A stretch of DNA of 37,677 nucleotides from NCBI GenBank assembly GCA_947484275.1, contig CANKOY010000040.1:1-37677 (forward strand), read 5' to 3'. The notes beneath the pieces were generated by a model that worked only from the letters and a program-made list of their open reading frames with translations, was not told where the DNA came from and ran no database searches. The position numbers and the translations under genes were made by a program. Below are positions 24,866 through 33,513 of this stretch, in pieces. The DNA is from Planctomycetota bacterium. GTDB taxonomy: Bacteria; Planctomycetota; UBA1135; GCA-002686595. The stretch's first letter is position 1. Each line of letters opens with the position of its first letter.

Positions 24866-27427
24866 TCAGTTCTTGGGGCCGCCGGACGGAGGAGTCGTCA
24901 GCTCGGCCCGCTTTTGCGGATCGACGCCCACGTCGCTGGCCGGAACTTCGCCGCGCGTCGGCGAACCGTACAGCGGCAAGTCGAAGCCCTCGAAGCGCAC
25001 CCCCGGCTTTTCCTTCGAACCGAAGTTGGGGTCGATGATGCGGATGCGGTCGGCTCCGATGCTGTCTGCGGCCTTGAGTTTCGTGGCGTAGGACAACTGC
25101 GCGAGGTCGGCGAAGTCCTTGTCGCGCAGGATGTGCGGCGTCACGAAGAAGTACAGCGTGATGCGGTCTGCGCTGTCGACGTCGCGGCGGAACAGAGCGC
25201 CAAGCAAGGGAATGTCGCCGATCCAAGGAATTGCGTTGCGCGAGTGCGACTTGTTGTCGGTGATGATCCCGCCGATCACCATGGTGTCACCGTCCGGCAC
25301 GTTGACCGAAGTCTCGATCGTGCGCGTGAGGCGCGGCGGGGGAATCGCTCGTCCGTCGGATGCGCCCTTGGCGCCGAAGGTCGAGATTTCAAGGAAGATG
25401 TCCAGGCGCAGGTAGCCCGCTGCACTGATCGAGGGCGAGATCTGCATCGTGATGCCCGCGGCCTGGTAGTCGTTGAAATTCTCCTGGGTCTGGCCGGCGT
25501 TGCCGCCGACGGCGGTGACGGTGGTCGTAGGCTGCTCGTCCTTGGAGACGACTTTCGCAGAGCCGTTGTTGTTCACCAGCACCGACGGCACGTTCAGGAT
25601 GTTCGTGTCCGTGACGCGCTTGATCGCTTGGATCAAGAAGGGCATGAAGCCGATGTTGTCGCCGTCGAGGATGCCCGCGGTGATGCCGTTGGTCTGGATC
25701 GGCGTGCGCACGTCCGGCGCGCCGTCGCCGTCGGTGTCCACCAGCGTCGAAAGGCCGAAGGAGCTGACGCCAAAACTACCGAAGCGGCCCAAGCCCGGGA
25801 TGTCGGCGCCGCCGAGTTCGATCCCCAGGTCGCGGAAGTCGTTGCCGGACAGTTCCACCAGGGCGGTCTCGATCAGGACCTGCTCGATGCGCTGGTCGAG
25901 TTTGGTGATCAGCGAGAGCATCTCTTCGTAGCGCGTCTTGCTGGCGGCGATCAGCAGCGAGTTCGTTGCTTCATCGGGCACCACCACGGTCTGGGTGTCG
26001 CGCGAAGAGCTGCCCTGGGCCGCGGCTGCGTTGCCGCCCGGCTGGGCGCGACCCTGGGTGCCCTGTTGCACGCGCGATGCATCTTGAAGGAAGCTCTCGA
26101 GCACCTCCGCCAAATCCTTGGCCTTGACGTTTTCCAGCGCGTACACGTGATACGTGCGCTCGGGCTCGACCACGTCGACGTCCAGGCGCGCCACGAGTTC
26201 CTTGATGCTGCGCAGGTCATCGGGGAGCGCCATCACCAACAGCGAGTTGGTGCGGCCATCCACGAGGATTTTGGTTTCTCCGCCGCCGCCCGCGGCAGTG
26301 GGAGGAGTTCCACCGGCGCCCGGCTGCGTTCGCGAGCGCTCGGCCTGACGTTGCTTGGCCTCGAGCAACTGCCCGAGGGTGTCGGCGATGTCCTGGGCCG
26401 CGGCGAACTCCAGGGGCAGCACATCAAAGACCGGCAGGGTCGGCGCATCGTTGGCCGACTCGTCGTCCACCAGCTTCAGGATGCGCGCCAGTGAAATGAC
26501 GTTGCTGGCGTAGCCCTGGAGAATCACGCTGTTGGTCGTGCCCACCGGGGTGACGCCCTGGCTGTCCGGCGCGAGACTCCGCAGCGAGTTGCCCAGCGAA
26601 CGCACATCCGTGTGCGGCAAATGCAGCACCGTCGTGATCTGCGTCGCCACCTGGCCCGCGTACTTGTCGAGTTCATCCGCCAGCACGTAGATCGACTCGC
26701 CCTTGAGCGAAGCACCGCGACCCGGCTGGGTCGTCGATTGCATGTCCTGAATCACGACCACCGACAGCATGTCGGGGCCGACCTTCGTGCAGACGTAGCC
26801 GTTGATGAACAGGATGATCTGGTAGAAGGAATAGAACTCGCTCTTCGGAAAGCGCTTCGGCCCGAAGATCTTCACTGTCAGGCCCGCGAGCTTGGTTTGC
26901 GTTCCCGCGTCGTAGGTGAAGTTGATGCCGGTGGTCTGCTGGCAGATCTTCGTCAGGCTGATCAGGTCGCAGCCCTCGTTCTCATCGAAGGAGACGATCC
27001 AGAAATCGCCATCGTCTTGGACGATCGGCAGCTTCCCGCCGCCCGCCTGGCCGCCGCCGACCGGGGAAGCGCTCGCCGGGGTTTGCCCGCGGTTGCCGGG
27101 CGCGGCATTTCCGCCTGGACGCTGGCTGTTCGCCTGCGGCGTGGTGGACGCGGGCGCGGGGCGGGTGGGCGCAGCGGGCGCCGTGGTCACCGGCACCGGC
27201 TGATTCGCGGGCTTGGTGCCAACGCCTGGGGGGGGGACGGCCGTCTCGGTCTTTCCGTCAGCACGCGGCTGATCCTGTTGTCTCTGCAGTTCCGCCTGCT
27301 TGTCCGCGGCCTCCTGTTTCGCCGCGGCCTCCTGCTTCTCGATCTCCTCCGGGGTCTGGGGGGGATCCACGGGCTTTTGAGGCAGGGGAATGGCGAGAGC
27401 AATCAGCAGGGCGAGCGCTTGGATCAT
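24866..27427 (-). CDS. gspD: Type II secretion secretin GspD
   Basis: 853 residues from the ATG at 27427, with an in-frame TAG a short way upstream. A short hydrophobic signal (LALLIALAIPLP) lacks a basic n-region. A long Pro/Gln/Gly-rich low-complexity stretch (~20-130) separates it from the N0 domain (~135-230). N1-N3 ring domains follow; two contain Gly/Pro/Gln-rich insertions (near PGAGGTPPTAAGGGG and RAQPGGNAAAAQGSSS). The secretin barrel is in the last third (LNVPSVLVNNN, VPDGDTMVIGGI, IPLLGALFRR, FVTPHIL). GspD is the outer-membrane gate of the system. No Shine-Dalgarno sequence: the leader is ATCAAAACATG. It heads the gspD-E-F-G-H-I-J operon. Confidence 0.94.
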   Translation of the reverse strand: MIQALALLIALAIPLPQKPVDPPQTPEEIEKQEAAAKQEAADKQAELQRQQDQPRADGKTETAVPPPGVGTKPANQPVPVTTAPAAPTRPAPASTTPQANSQRPGGNAAPGNRGQTPASASPVGGGQAGGGKLPIVQDDGDFWIVSFDENEGCDLISLTKICQQTTGINFTYDAGTQTKLAGLTVKIFGPKRFPKSEFYSFYQIILFINGYVCTKVGPDMLSVVVIQDMQSTTQPGRGASLKGESIYVLADELDKYAGQVATQITTVLHLPHTDVRSLGNSLRSLAPDSQGVTPVGTTNSVILQGYASNVISLARILKLVDDESANDAPTLPVFDVLPLEFAAAQDIADTLGQLLEAKQRQAERSRTQPGAGGTPPTAAGGGGETKILVDGRTNSLLVMALPDDLRSIKELVARLDVDVVEPERTYHVYALENVKAKDLAEVLESFLQDASRVQQGTQGRAQPGGNAAAAQGSSSRDTQTVVVPDEATNSLLIAASKTRYEEMLSLITKLDQRIEQVLIETALVELSGNDFRDLGIELGGADIPGLGRFGSFGVSSFGLSTLVDTDGDGAPDVRTPIQTNGITAGILDGDNIGFMPFLIQAIKRVTDTNILNVPSVLVNNNGSAKVVSKDEQPTTTVTAVGGNAGQTQENFNDYQAAGITMQISPSISAAGYLRLDIFLEISTFGAKGASDGRAIPPPRLTRTIETSVNVPDGDTMVIGGIITDNKSHSRNAIPWIGDIPLLGALFRRDVDSADRITLYFFVTPHILRDKDFADLAQLSYATKLKAADSIGADRIRIIDPNFGSKEKPGVRFEGFDLPLYGSPTRGEVPASDVGVDPQKRAELTTPPSGGPKN

Positions 27428-27892
27428 GTTTTGATGAGTGGCGGGCGTTGCGATCTATCTCGTTGGGAACGCGAGGTTTAGCACCACACGAACCGTGGAA
27501 GGATCGGCCGTGGGGCGCACTCTAGGGACCCGCAGGGGGTCCGTCAAACACGCGTCGGCCGCTGGAGGTGGTCGCTTTTCGTCAGGGTCAGCGTGGGAAT
27601 GGACGCACCTCGCCCCGGCATCTTCCCGACCCAGTGAACCGAGCGGGGCTTTCCAGGTCGGGATCGGCTCGCAACGGGCGTTAGCTTCACTGGACTCCCC
27701 GCGGATCAGGGCACAGACGGAAGTGGTGGTCCGATGTCCCGCCGGCCGTCGAGCGCACTTTTTTCGCAGGCCTAAGAGGCGCTGCGATCGCGGTGTCGAT
27801 CTGGGCGCTCTCCGAAGAATTCTGCGCCGATCGAATGGGCGAATTCATGCGGGACTCGGCGGTCGTCGCTATCCTCCTCGCTCCCTCGCCCG
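27428..27892. other. 465-bp divergent region between gspD and the PTS IIA gene
   Basis: No convincing gene was found; the overlapping frames are Arg/Gly/Ser-rich without family features. It must contain promoters for both directions. Candidates are a TAGAGT -10-like element for gspD (plus-strand 27519-27524, 92 bp from the start) and TATCCT at 27870-27875 for the PTS gene. A small hairpin (27526-27531 with 27537-27542) lies next to the first. All are weak. Confidence 0.4.
27624..27663. other. Inverted repeat TCCCGACC-N24-GGTCGGGA
   Basis: Perfect 8-bp arms at 27624-27631 and 27656-27663 lie in the middle of the gspD/PTS divergent region. It could be an operator with two half-sites or a leader hairpin. 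There is no adjacent T-run. Confidence 0.3.
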
Positions 27893-28366
27893 ATGGACCT
27901 TCGCCAACTTTTTCAGCCCAGCGACCTGATCTTGGGCTTCGATCCCAAGGACAAGTGGGACGCGCTTCGCACCCTGGTGGATCATCTCACCGCCCGGGGG
28001 CGCATTCCTCAGGCCGTGGCCGAGCGCATTCACGAGCAGGTGCTCGCCCGCGAGCGCTCGATGTCCACCGGCATGGAGCGCGGAATCGCGATTCCTCACG
28101 CCGCAGTCGACGAGGTTTCCAAGGTCACCGCGTGTATGGGAATCGTCCAGCGCGAGGGTGGCCTGGCGTTCGAGAGCATCGATGGTCAGCCCGCGCGGCT
28201 GGTGGTGCTCCTGGTGATTCCGCGCGCGCACAAACTGCTGCACATCCGCACGCTGGCAGACGTGGCGCGCGTGCTTGGCAACGATCACGTGCGCGAAATG
28301 CTGGTGGGTGCTTCCCAGCCGCAGCAAGCCTGGGAGGCGCTCGGCGCCGCCGAACCCGCGCGCTGA
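27893..28366 (+). CDS. PTS EIIA type-2 (fructose/PtsN-like) domain protein
   Basis: 157 residues forming a single EIIA type-2 domain. The phosphorylated histidine is His69 in GIAIPHAAVDEV, the conserved G-I-A-x-P-H block. LVVLLVIPRAHKLLHIRTLADVARVL matches the second half, where sugar-transport members have a second conserved histidine. There is no EIIB/EIIC component nearby, so this is more likely a regulatory PtsN-type protein than part of a sugar transporter. In other bacteria PtsN relays phosphorylation state to nitrogen, potassium or stress control. A 6-bp hairpin begins 12 bp after its stop. No clear Shine-Dalgarno sequence. Confidence 0.85.
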   Translation: MDLRQLFQPSDLILGFDPKDKWDALRTLVDHLTARGRIPQAVAERIHEQVLARERSMSTGMERGIAIPHAAVDEVSKVTACMGIVQREGGLAFESIDGQPARLVVLLVIPRAHKLLHIRTLADVARVLGNDHVREMLVGASQPQQAWEALGAAEPAR

Positions 28367-28378
28367 GAGAGGAGCCCG

Positions 28379-28393
28379 TTGGAAGCGTTCCAA
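28379..28393 (+). terminator. Small hairpin after the PTS IIA gene
   Basis: TTGGAA (28379-28384) and TTCCAA (28388-28393) form a perfect 6-bp stem with a 3-nt loop beginning 12 bp after the stop. Weak terminator or 3'-end structure; a GC hairpin GCCCC-N5-GGGGC lies further on at 28513-28527. Confidence 0.3.
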
Positions 28394-28543
28394 TTCAGCC
28401 AGTACGTGCTTCAACACCGCGGGGTCGCGCGCAGAAATTCGGTCCCGGCGGCCCACAGGACTGCCTGGACGCGGCTTTCTCCCGTGCGTCCTGATGAGCC
28501 TTCGCGCGCAGTGCCCCGGCGCGGGGCCGGTTCAACGGCTTCC

Positions 28544-28549
28544 TAGGAT
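28544..28549 (+). promoter_or_regulatory. TAGGAT -10-like element before the synthase-like fusion
   Basis: CTAGGATCG is 32 bp before the GTG at 28582, a normal promoter distance, and matches the TAGGAT form seen before mobA. No good -35 hexamer. Confidence 0.25.
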
Positions 28550-28581
28550 CGAGTGGCCTGCGGGGCATCGATGTTGGCTCC

Positions 28582-31242
28582 GTGACTGCCACTTCCCTGC
28601 TGCGCTCCACGGCGCTGTTGATCGCCGCTGCCCTGGTGGGCGCCGGGGGGCTGGCCGGCGAGTCGATCCTGGTTTCAACCTCGGGCCTCGCCATGGGATT
28701 TGGCCGCGCCAGTGCCGTTGGACTGGCGTTGTTCATCGTCGGCTATGCGCTCGGCGCATGGGGCTGCGGGAAGTACCGCGGCGACGGGCGCACCTGGCTC
28801 GCAGCCTGTGCACTGTTGGCACTGATGGCGCCGTGGATTGGTGTTCGCGCCATGCTGCACGCATCCGCGCAGGGCTGGTCCACCCTGACCTCTGCGGCGC
28901 TGGCTTGCGCGGCGCTGCTCTGCGCAGGCGCGATCCAAGGTGCATTGCTGCCGGCGCTGATGCGCGTTGATCCGGCCTTGGCGCACTCGCGCGGCGCTGC
29001 CCTGTTTTTCGCGGCCAATCTCGGCGGAAGCTGCATCGGCGCGCGCGTCATCGGTTTCGAAGCCCTAGCGCAGTTCGGCCGCACGAGCGCAGCACTACTC
29101 GCGGGCCTGTGCGCTGCCCTCGGCGTGTGCTTGGTGATCGCCTGGGCGCGCCGCGAATCGAGCGCGCAGCAGAAACTGGGACAGCAACCCCTGCCGACCC
29201 TGGACGCGCTTCCCACGAGCAGCGCTGCGCTGCTTGTGGGATTCGGCACGGCCTGGACGCTGGCTGTGGAATGGATCGGCCTGCGCCACGCGCTGCTTTG
29301 GCTCGAGAGTCAGGAGGCGACTTTGAGCGCCGTCCTCTCTGCGAGCCTTGCGGCACTTGGCCTGGGCGCGCTGCTCGCATCAATGTTGCCCCGGACGCGC
29401 GCGGCACTGTTGGCAGTGATTCCCGCGCTATTGATCGGCACCGCATGGATTGCGATCGGCGCGCCCTGGGTCAGCGCTTGGGCCGGAGAGTCGAGATTCC
29501 TGTTTGCCCTGGGCCTGATCGGTCCGGCGCTCGTGGCCTGCGGCGTGTGGATTCCGCTGCTTTATCGCGCGACTTCCGGCGAGGTTGGGTCGCGACTTGG
29601 CAGTCTTCTGCTGCACGAAGCATGGGGCGCCCTGCTCGGCGCGCCCCTGGTGCACGCCCTGCTCCTGCCGCACCTGGGATTGGCGGGGACACTGGGCGGT
29701 GTGTGCCTGGCCGCATTGGCCATGTCGCTGATCGTCGCGTGGCGCACGCCGCGGCTGCGCGCTCCCGCCGCGGCCACAATGATCGCCGCTGTGGCCGTGG
29801 CGGTGTTCTTGCTGCGCGCTCCTGAGCCCGCACTTTCGTCGCCGCTCTACAGGGACCCTTCGCTCACGACGCGCTCCTTCGCGGAAGACGCGCAGTTCGC
29901 GGTCGGTGTCGTGGACGACGGCATCCAGGGCGAGCGCACGCTATTGACCGATCGCTTCCGCGCGGCGGGAACCGGTCGCGACTACGCCTACATGCGCGCA
30001 CTCGGCCACCTGCCCTTGCTCCTGCATCCAGAACCCAAGCGCGTGGCCGTAATGTGCCTTGGGACAGGCACCACACTGGGCGCGGCGTTTCTTCACAGCG
30101 AAGTGTCAGCCATCGACGTGCTCGAGATTTCTCCGGCGGTCGTCGCGGCTGCGCCGTGGTTCCTCGAGGTCAATCGCGGCGCTTTGGATCTCGCGGCGGC
30201 CTCGCGCGTTCACGTGCGTCTTGGGGATGGTCGAAGATCGCTCGCGGACTCGCCCGGTGCCTTCGACGTCGTGACCATGGAGCCTCTGCTCCCGGATTCG
30301 CCGTTTGGCGTTTACCTGTACACGCGCGAATTCTACGCGGTGGCCGCGCGCTCCCTGGCGCCCGGGGGAATTCTGTGCCAATGGGTTCCGCCCCACGCCC
30401 TCGAGCCGGCCGTGTTTGAAGCGGTGGTCGAGAGTTTTTCGCGCGCCTTTCCGTGGAGCGGGCGCTTCTTGTTTGGAACTCAACTGCTTCTGATCGGTGC
30501 CGCGGCGGAGCCCGCGCTGGAGCCGGCGCGGTTTCCGACGCAGGGATCCGAACTCCACGGCGCACTTTCCGTGATCGACCTCGAACAACCAGGCGGGTTG
30601 CTGGCGGCGTTCCGCGGCGCGGCAAGTTGGCCCGAATCCCCACGAACCCTAAGCGACGACGCGCCCTGGATCGTGTTCTTGAACAAGCCGCGCGACGCAC
30701 GCGTGTTGGGTTGGCTCGGCGCGAATCTCCGACGAATTGAATTCGTTGGGGGGCCGGCGCCGGAGCCGTGGTCGCGGGCCGTCGGTCCCAATGCTGCGCG
30801 CTTCGAGCAGGCTGGCGCGCTACTGGCGGCGGCGCGAATTGCGGCCGCTGAATCCGAAGCGAGTTTGCGCGAGGGCAAGGTCTCGGCCGCAGACCCGACG
30901 GCGAATTCCCGAGAGTTCACTGAGCTGCGCGCGCACCGCGAAGCCTCACAACTGGGTCGCGGGTTGCTCTTGGAGCAGCGCTTCCTGGCCCAGCTGCGCG
31001 CTGGCGTCGCTGCGCTTGATACCCAACCCGGCGTCGCGGCCGATCACCTCTTGAGCGCCGCCGAACTGCGCCCGGAACGCGCGGACGCGCACTTGTATGT
31101 GGCGGCGGCCATGCTGCGAATTGGAAGCGATCGAGCAGCGCGCGCGGCACTGGCGCGCGCCATCGAACTCTGCCCGCGGGCGCTGGAGACGCCGGCCGGA
31201 CTGCGCGCCGCGCGCCTGGGCCTGCCCAAGCCCGGACCCTGA
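28582..31242 (+). CDS. Membrane-anchored spermidine-synthase-like protein with helical tail
   Basis: 886 residues from a GTG. Residues ~1-425 are many hydrophobic helices resembling a major-facilitator-like module. Residues ~430-650 form a spermidine-synthase-type Rossmann domain with VAVMCLGTGTTLGAA (from 488) as the glycine loop, VLEISPAV as the acidic strand end, GDGRRSL and FDVVTMEP. The last ~150 residues are Ala/Leu/Arg-rich helices with TPR-like spacing. Such fused synthase proteins are widespread, but their substrate is usually unknown; the E-P-L-L at the position of the usual D-x-x-x-P suggests it may not be a true polyamine synthase. The stop lies at the first copy of an 18-bp tandem repeat. 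Confidence 0.75.
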   Translation: MTATSLLRSTALLIAAALVGAGGLAGESILVSTSGLAMGFGRASAVGLALFIVGYALGAWGCGKYRGDGRTWLAACALLALMAPWIGVRAMLHASAQGWSTLTSAALACAALLCAGAIQGALLPALMRVDPALAHSRGAALFFAANLGGSCIGARVIGFEALAQFGRTSAALLAGLCAALGVCLVIAWARRESSAQQKLGQQPLPTLDALPTSSAALLVGFGTAWTLAVEWIGLRHALLWLESQEATLSAVLSASLAALGLGALLASMLPRTRAALLAVIPALLIGTAWIAIGAPWVSAWAGESRFLFALGLIGPALVACGVWIPLLYRATSGEVGSRLGSLLLHEAWGALLGAPLVHALLLPHLGLAGTLGGVCLAALAMSLIVAWRTPRLRAPAAATMIAAVAVAVFLLRAPEPALSSPLYRDPSLTTRSFAEDAQFAVGVVDDGIQGERTLLTDRFRAAGTGRDYAYMRALGHLPLLLHPEPKRVAVMCLGTGTTLGAAFLHSEVSAIDVLEISPAVVAAAPWFLEVNRGALDLAAASRVHVRLGDGRRSLADSPGAFDVVTMEPLLPDSPFGVYLYTREFYAVAARSLAPGGILCQWVPPHALEPAVFEAVVESFSRAFPWSGRFLFGTQLLLIGAAAEPALEPARFPTQGSELHGALSVIDLEQPGGLLAAFRGAASWPESPRTLSDDAPWIVFLNKPRDARVLGWLGANLRRIEFVGGPAPEPWSRAVGPNAARFEQAGALLAAARIAAAESEASLREGKVSAADPTANSREFTELRAHREASQLGRGLLLEQRFLAQLRAGVAALDTQPGVAADHLLSAAELRPERADAHLYVAAAMLRIGSDRAARAALARAIELCPRALETPAGLRAARLGLPKPGP

Positions 31243-31290
31243 CTCAGGCCCATTCCCTGACTCAGGCCCATTCCCTGACTCAGGCCCATT
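31241..31290. repeat. Three tandem copies of an 18-bp unit at a convergent gene junction
   Basis: Copies gactcaggcccattccct lie at 31241-31258 and 31259-31276, and a 14-bp partial copy at 31277-31290. With the preceding CCT, each unit contains the palindrome CCTGACTCAGG (31238, 31256, 31274). The period is six codons, so TGA repeats in frame on the plus strand and, on the minus strand, the ending EWA-stop is repeated. Confidence 0.9.
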
Positions 31291-32431
31291 CATCGAGGCG
31301 CCGCTCGATCAACTCCGCCAGGTGATCGCGGCAGTCGCGGTACGCGTCGAGGTCCATGCCGATCGGGTCGGGAACTCCGGCGCCGTCGGGATCCAGGAGC
31401 TGGCAGCGCCTCTGAGCAATTTCCGGAGGCAACATCGAACGCAGGACGTCGAGGTGGCTCTCAGTCAGGGCGTAGATGCGGTCGGCTTCGGCGAGCTCTT
31501 CAGGGATTGCATGCCGGGCGCGATGCGTCGCCGCCGAGCGCCCAAGATCCGGATCAACTTGCGCAAGCACCGTCTGCGCGTGGCGCGCCATGGCTGCCTC
31601 TCGGCTCGCGGCGACGCCGGCGGACCGAATGTCGAAACCGAATTCGCCCAAGCGACCGGCGGGCACCTGCAGACGTTTGGACAGTGCGTGCCGCGCCAGA
31701 GCCGCGGCCATGGGACTGCGGCAGGTGTTCCCCGTGCAGACGAAGACGATTCGAAGGCCGGCGCTGGAACGCAGTTGATTCAGGTCAAGCAAGCCGGGTC
31801 GCAGGACCTCGAAGTGGCCGGGGCCCAGGCGCAGAACCAGACTGGCCTCCTTCAATCGCGGAGTGCCACCGTCGAGCACCAGCTCGACCTCGCCGGCGAA
31901 TTCCCGCGCGATCGAAGCCGCGTCCGACAGGCTCGGCATACCGCGTCGATTGGCGCTGGTGGCCACCACCGGGAAGGGAAGCTCCGCCAGCCAAGAGGCG
32001 CTGGACTGCTGGGCCGGCAGGCGCACACCGATCCAACCGTCCTGGGCCACGGATTCCAGCCCGCGGGGGACTCCGGGCAGGACCAGGGTCAGTGGACCGG
32101 GCCAGTAGCGCTTGGCCAGGCGGCGTGCCATGGGGGAGACTCGACCGATGCGGTCGAGGTCGGCCAGTTTGCCCACATGCCATGTCAGCGCCTGGGCAGG
32201 CTCGCGCGACTTGATCGCGCGCAGTCGCTCCAGCCCAGCTGGATGGTCGGCGCGCACAGCGAGTCCATAGACGGTCTCAGTGGGCAGAGCGACCACGCCT
32301 CCTGCCTCGATTGCGGCCGTGGCCCGCAGCCGCTCTGCCTGCGTGGGCGGACGAGGAGAGGAACCTCCCCCAGTTCCAGGTTCACCCCATGGCACCACTT
32401 CGGACGGCGCCGATTGTGAGGATTGGCTCAT
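31280..32431 (-). CDS. TsaC/Sua5 threonylcarbamoyl-AMP synthase fused to a YwlE-like phosphatase
   Basis: 383 residues from the ATG at 32431; a TTG 11 codons upstream is a weaker start. The N-terminal YrdC/Sua5 domain (~30-215) has PTETVYGLA, the K-S-R substrate motif, PGPLTLVLPG and VVATSAN, for making threonylcarbamoyl-AMP for tRNA t6A37. The C-terminal domain is a low-molecular-weight phosphatase with the P-loop CTGNTCRSPMA (Cys232, Arg238) and a DPIGMDLDAYRDCRDHL block supplying the acid. Thr236 within CTGNTCRS is the residue that marks protein-arginine phosphatases of the YwlE type, rather than the Ile of tyrosine phosphatases. In Bacillus the separate genes ywlC and ywlE are close neighbours. 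Divergent from the kinase gene. Confidence 0.87.
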   Translation of the reverse strand: MSQSSQSAPSEVVPWGEPGTGGGSSPRPPTQAERLRATAAIEAGGVVALPTETVYGLAVRADHPAGLERLRAIKSREPAQALTWHVGKLADLDRIGRVSPMARRLAKRYWPGPLTLVLPGVPRGLESVAQDGWIGVRLPAQQSSASWLAELPFPVVATSANRRGMPSLSDAASIAREFAGEVELVLDGGTPRLKEASLVLRLGPGHFEVLRPGLLDLNQLRSSAGLRIVFVCTGNTCRSPMAAALARHALSKRLQVPAGRLGEFGFDIRSAGVAASREAAMARHAQTVLAQVDPDLGRSAATHRARHAIPEELAEADRIYALTESHLDVLRSMLPPEIAQRRCQLLDPDGAGVPDPIGMDLDAYRDCRDHLAELIERRLDEWA

Positions 32432-32577
32432 GGGGTGTGCGCCTGGGAGGCCGGAGGGGAGCAACGCCGTGGCGCTGTCTGAAAGGCAAGGCCGAACAGA
32501 TTGCTAGCCTATCGGGCTCGCGGCGCCTACTCCACCCCGGCACGTCGAGCCCACGGCCGCCGGCCTTCGTTTCATCC

Positions 32578-33513
32578 ATGTCCACAGTCCCGCCACACGA
32601 CTCGAGCGACGCCGCCAGGCCCGGGGCTAGAGGTGCAGCTGACGCGGGCGATCACGATCGAAAGGACCCCGGCCAGCGCGCCCCTCGACCGAGGACGCCC
32701 GCGGAACAGGTGGCGTTTCTATCGCGGCTCGCAGGTGGACTGGCCCACGAGATCAAGAACCCGCTATCGACCATGGCGATCAATTTGACCCTGCTCGAAG
32801 AAGAGTGGACGCGCGTCGCCCGCGCGCGTCAGGCCAAGGAACGCGAGCTGACGCCCGGTGAACAGCGCTCTCTGCGACGCGTGAAGACCTTGCAGCGCGA
32901 AGTCCAGCGCCTGGAGCACATCGTCCAGGAATTCCTGATCTACGCCCGCGGCGGCGAGATCAATCGCGCGCCGAAGGATCTCGCTGCTTTGTTGCGCAAC
33001 CTGCTCGAGTTCGTCGAACCGGAAGATGCGGGGCAGGGCATTCGACACCACGTTGACCTGGCCCTGGGCTTGCCACTCGTCATGGTGGATGAGAGCGCGA
33101 TCCAGCAGGCGCTGCTCAATCTGCTCGTCAACGCCCGGCAGGCGATGCCCGGCGGTGGCGAACTTCTGGTGCGACTGCGCCGCGAAGGCAACTGGGTCGA
33201 GTGTTCGGTCACCGACACCGGCATCGGCATGCGGCCCGATCAGTTGGAGCATTGCTTCGATGAATATTGGTCCGACAAAAAGGGCGGCACGGGACTGGGG
33301 CTGTCCACGGCGCGGCGCATCGTGGAGGAGCACGGTGGCTCCGTGGACGTGGTCAGCGAGCCCGGGCGCGGCACGTCCTTCACGGTCTACTTGCCCCTGT
33401 TCGTCGAACTTGCCGGCAAACGTCGGCCGCGCAGCGGGGAGCGTATGCTCGACGCGGAACCGGTGCGCGACAGTGTCTCTCGCCCGGGCAAGGACGTAGG
33501 AGCGAACCCGTGA
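32578..33513 (+). CDS. NtrB-like sensor histidine kinase (soluble)
   Basis: 311 residues from the ATG at 32578. The first 40 residues are Pro/Asp/Arg-rich and disordered-looking, with no membrane segment or recognisable sensor domain. The dimerisation/phosphoacceptor helix has LAGGLAHEIKNPLSTM with His57. The ATPase domain shows an N-box (LLVNARQAM), G1 (DTGIGM), an F-box region and G2 (GTGLGLS). This is the NtrB/AtoS-type arrangement that phosphorylates NtrC-family regulators. The stop overlaps the regulator's GTG (GTGA), so the two are a cognate pair. The input signal is unknown; a cytoplasmic signal or partner protein is likely. Confidence 0.9.
   Translation: MSTVPPHDSSDAARPGARGAADAGDHDRKDPGQRAPRPRTPAEQVAFLSRLAGGLAHEIKNPLSTMAINLTLLEEEWTRVARARQAKERELTPGEQRSLRRVKTLQREVQRLEHIVQEFLIYARGGEINRAPKDLAALLRNLLEFVEPEDAGQGIRHHVDLALGLPLVMVDESAIQQALLNLLVNARQAMPGGGELLVRLRREGNWVECSVTDTGIGMRPDQLEHCFDEYWSDKKGGTGLGLSTARRIVEEHGGSVDVVSEPGRGTSFTVYLPLFVELAGKRRPRSGERMLDAEPVRDSVSRPGKDVGANP

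Noticed and set aside
22624..25038. An 804-codon open frame on the plus strand opposite gspE/gspF
   Set aside because: Composition is His/Arg/Asp-rich with no motif; it is the antisense shadow of clear type II secretion genes.
24914..26494. A 526-codon plus-strand frame opposite gspD
   Set aside because: Antisense shadow produced by GC-rich codon usage; no family features.
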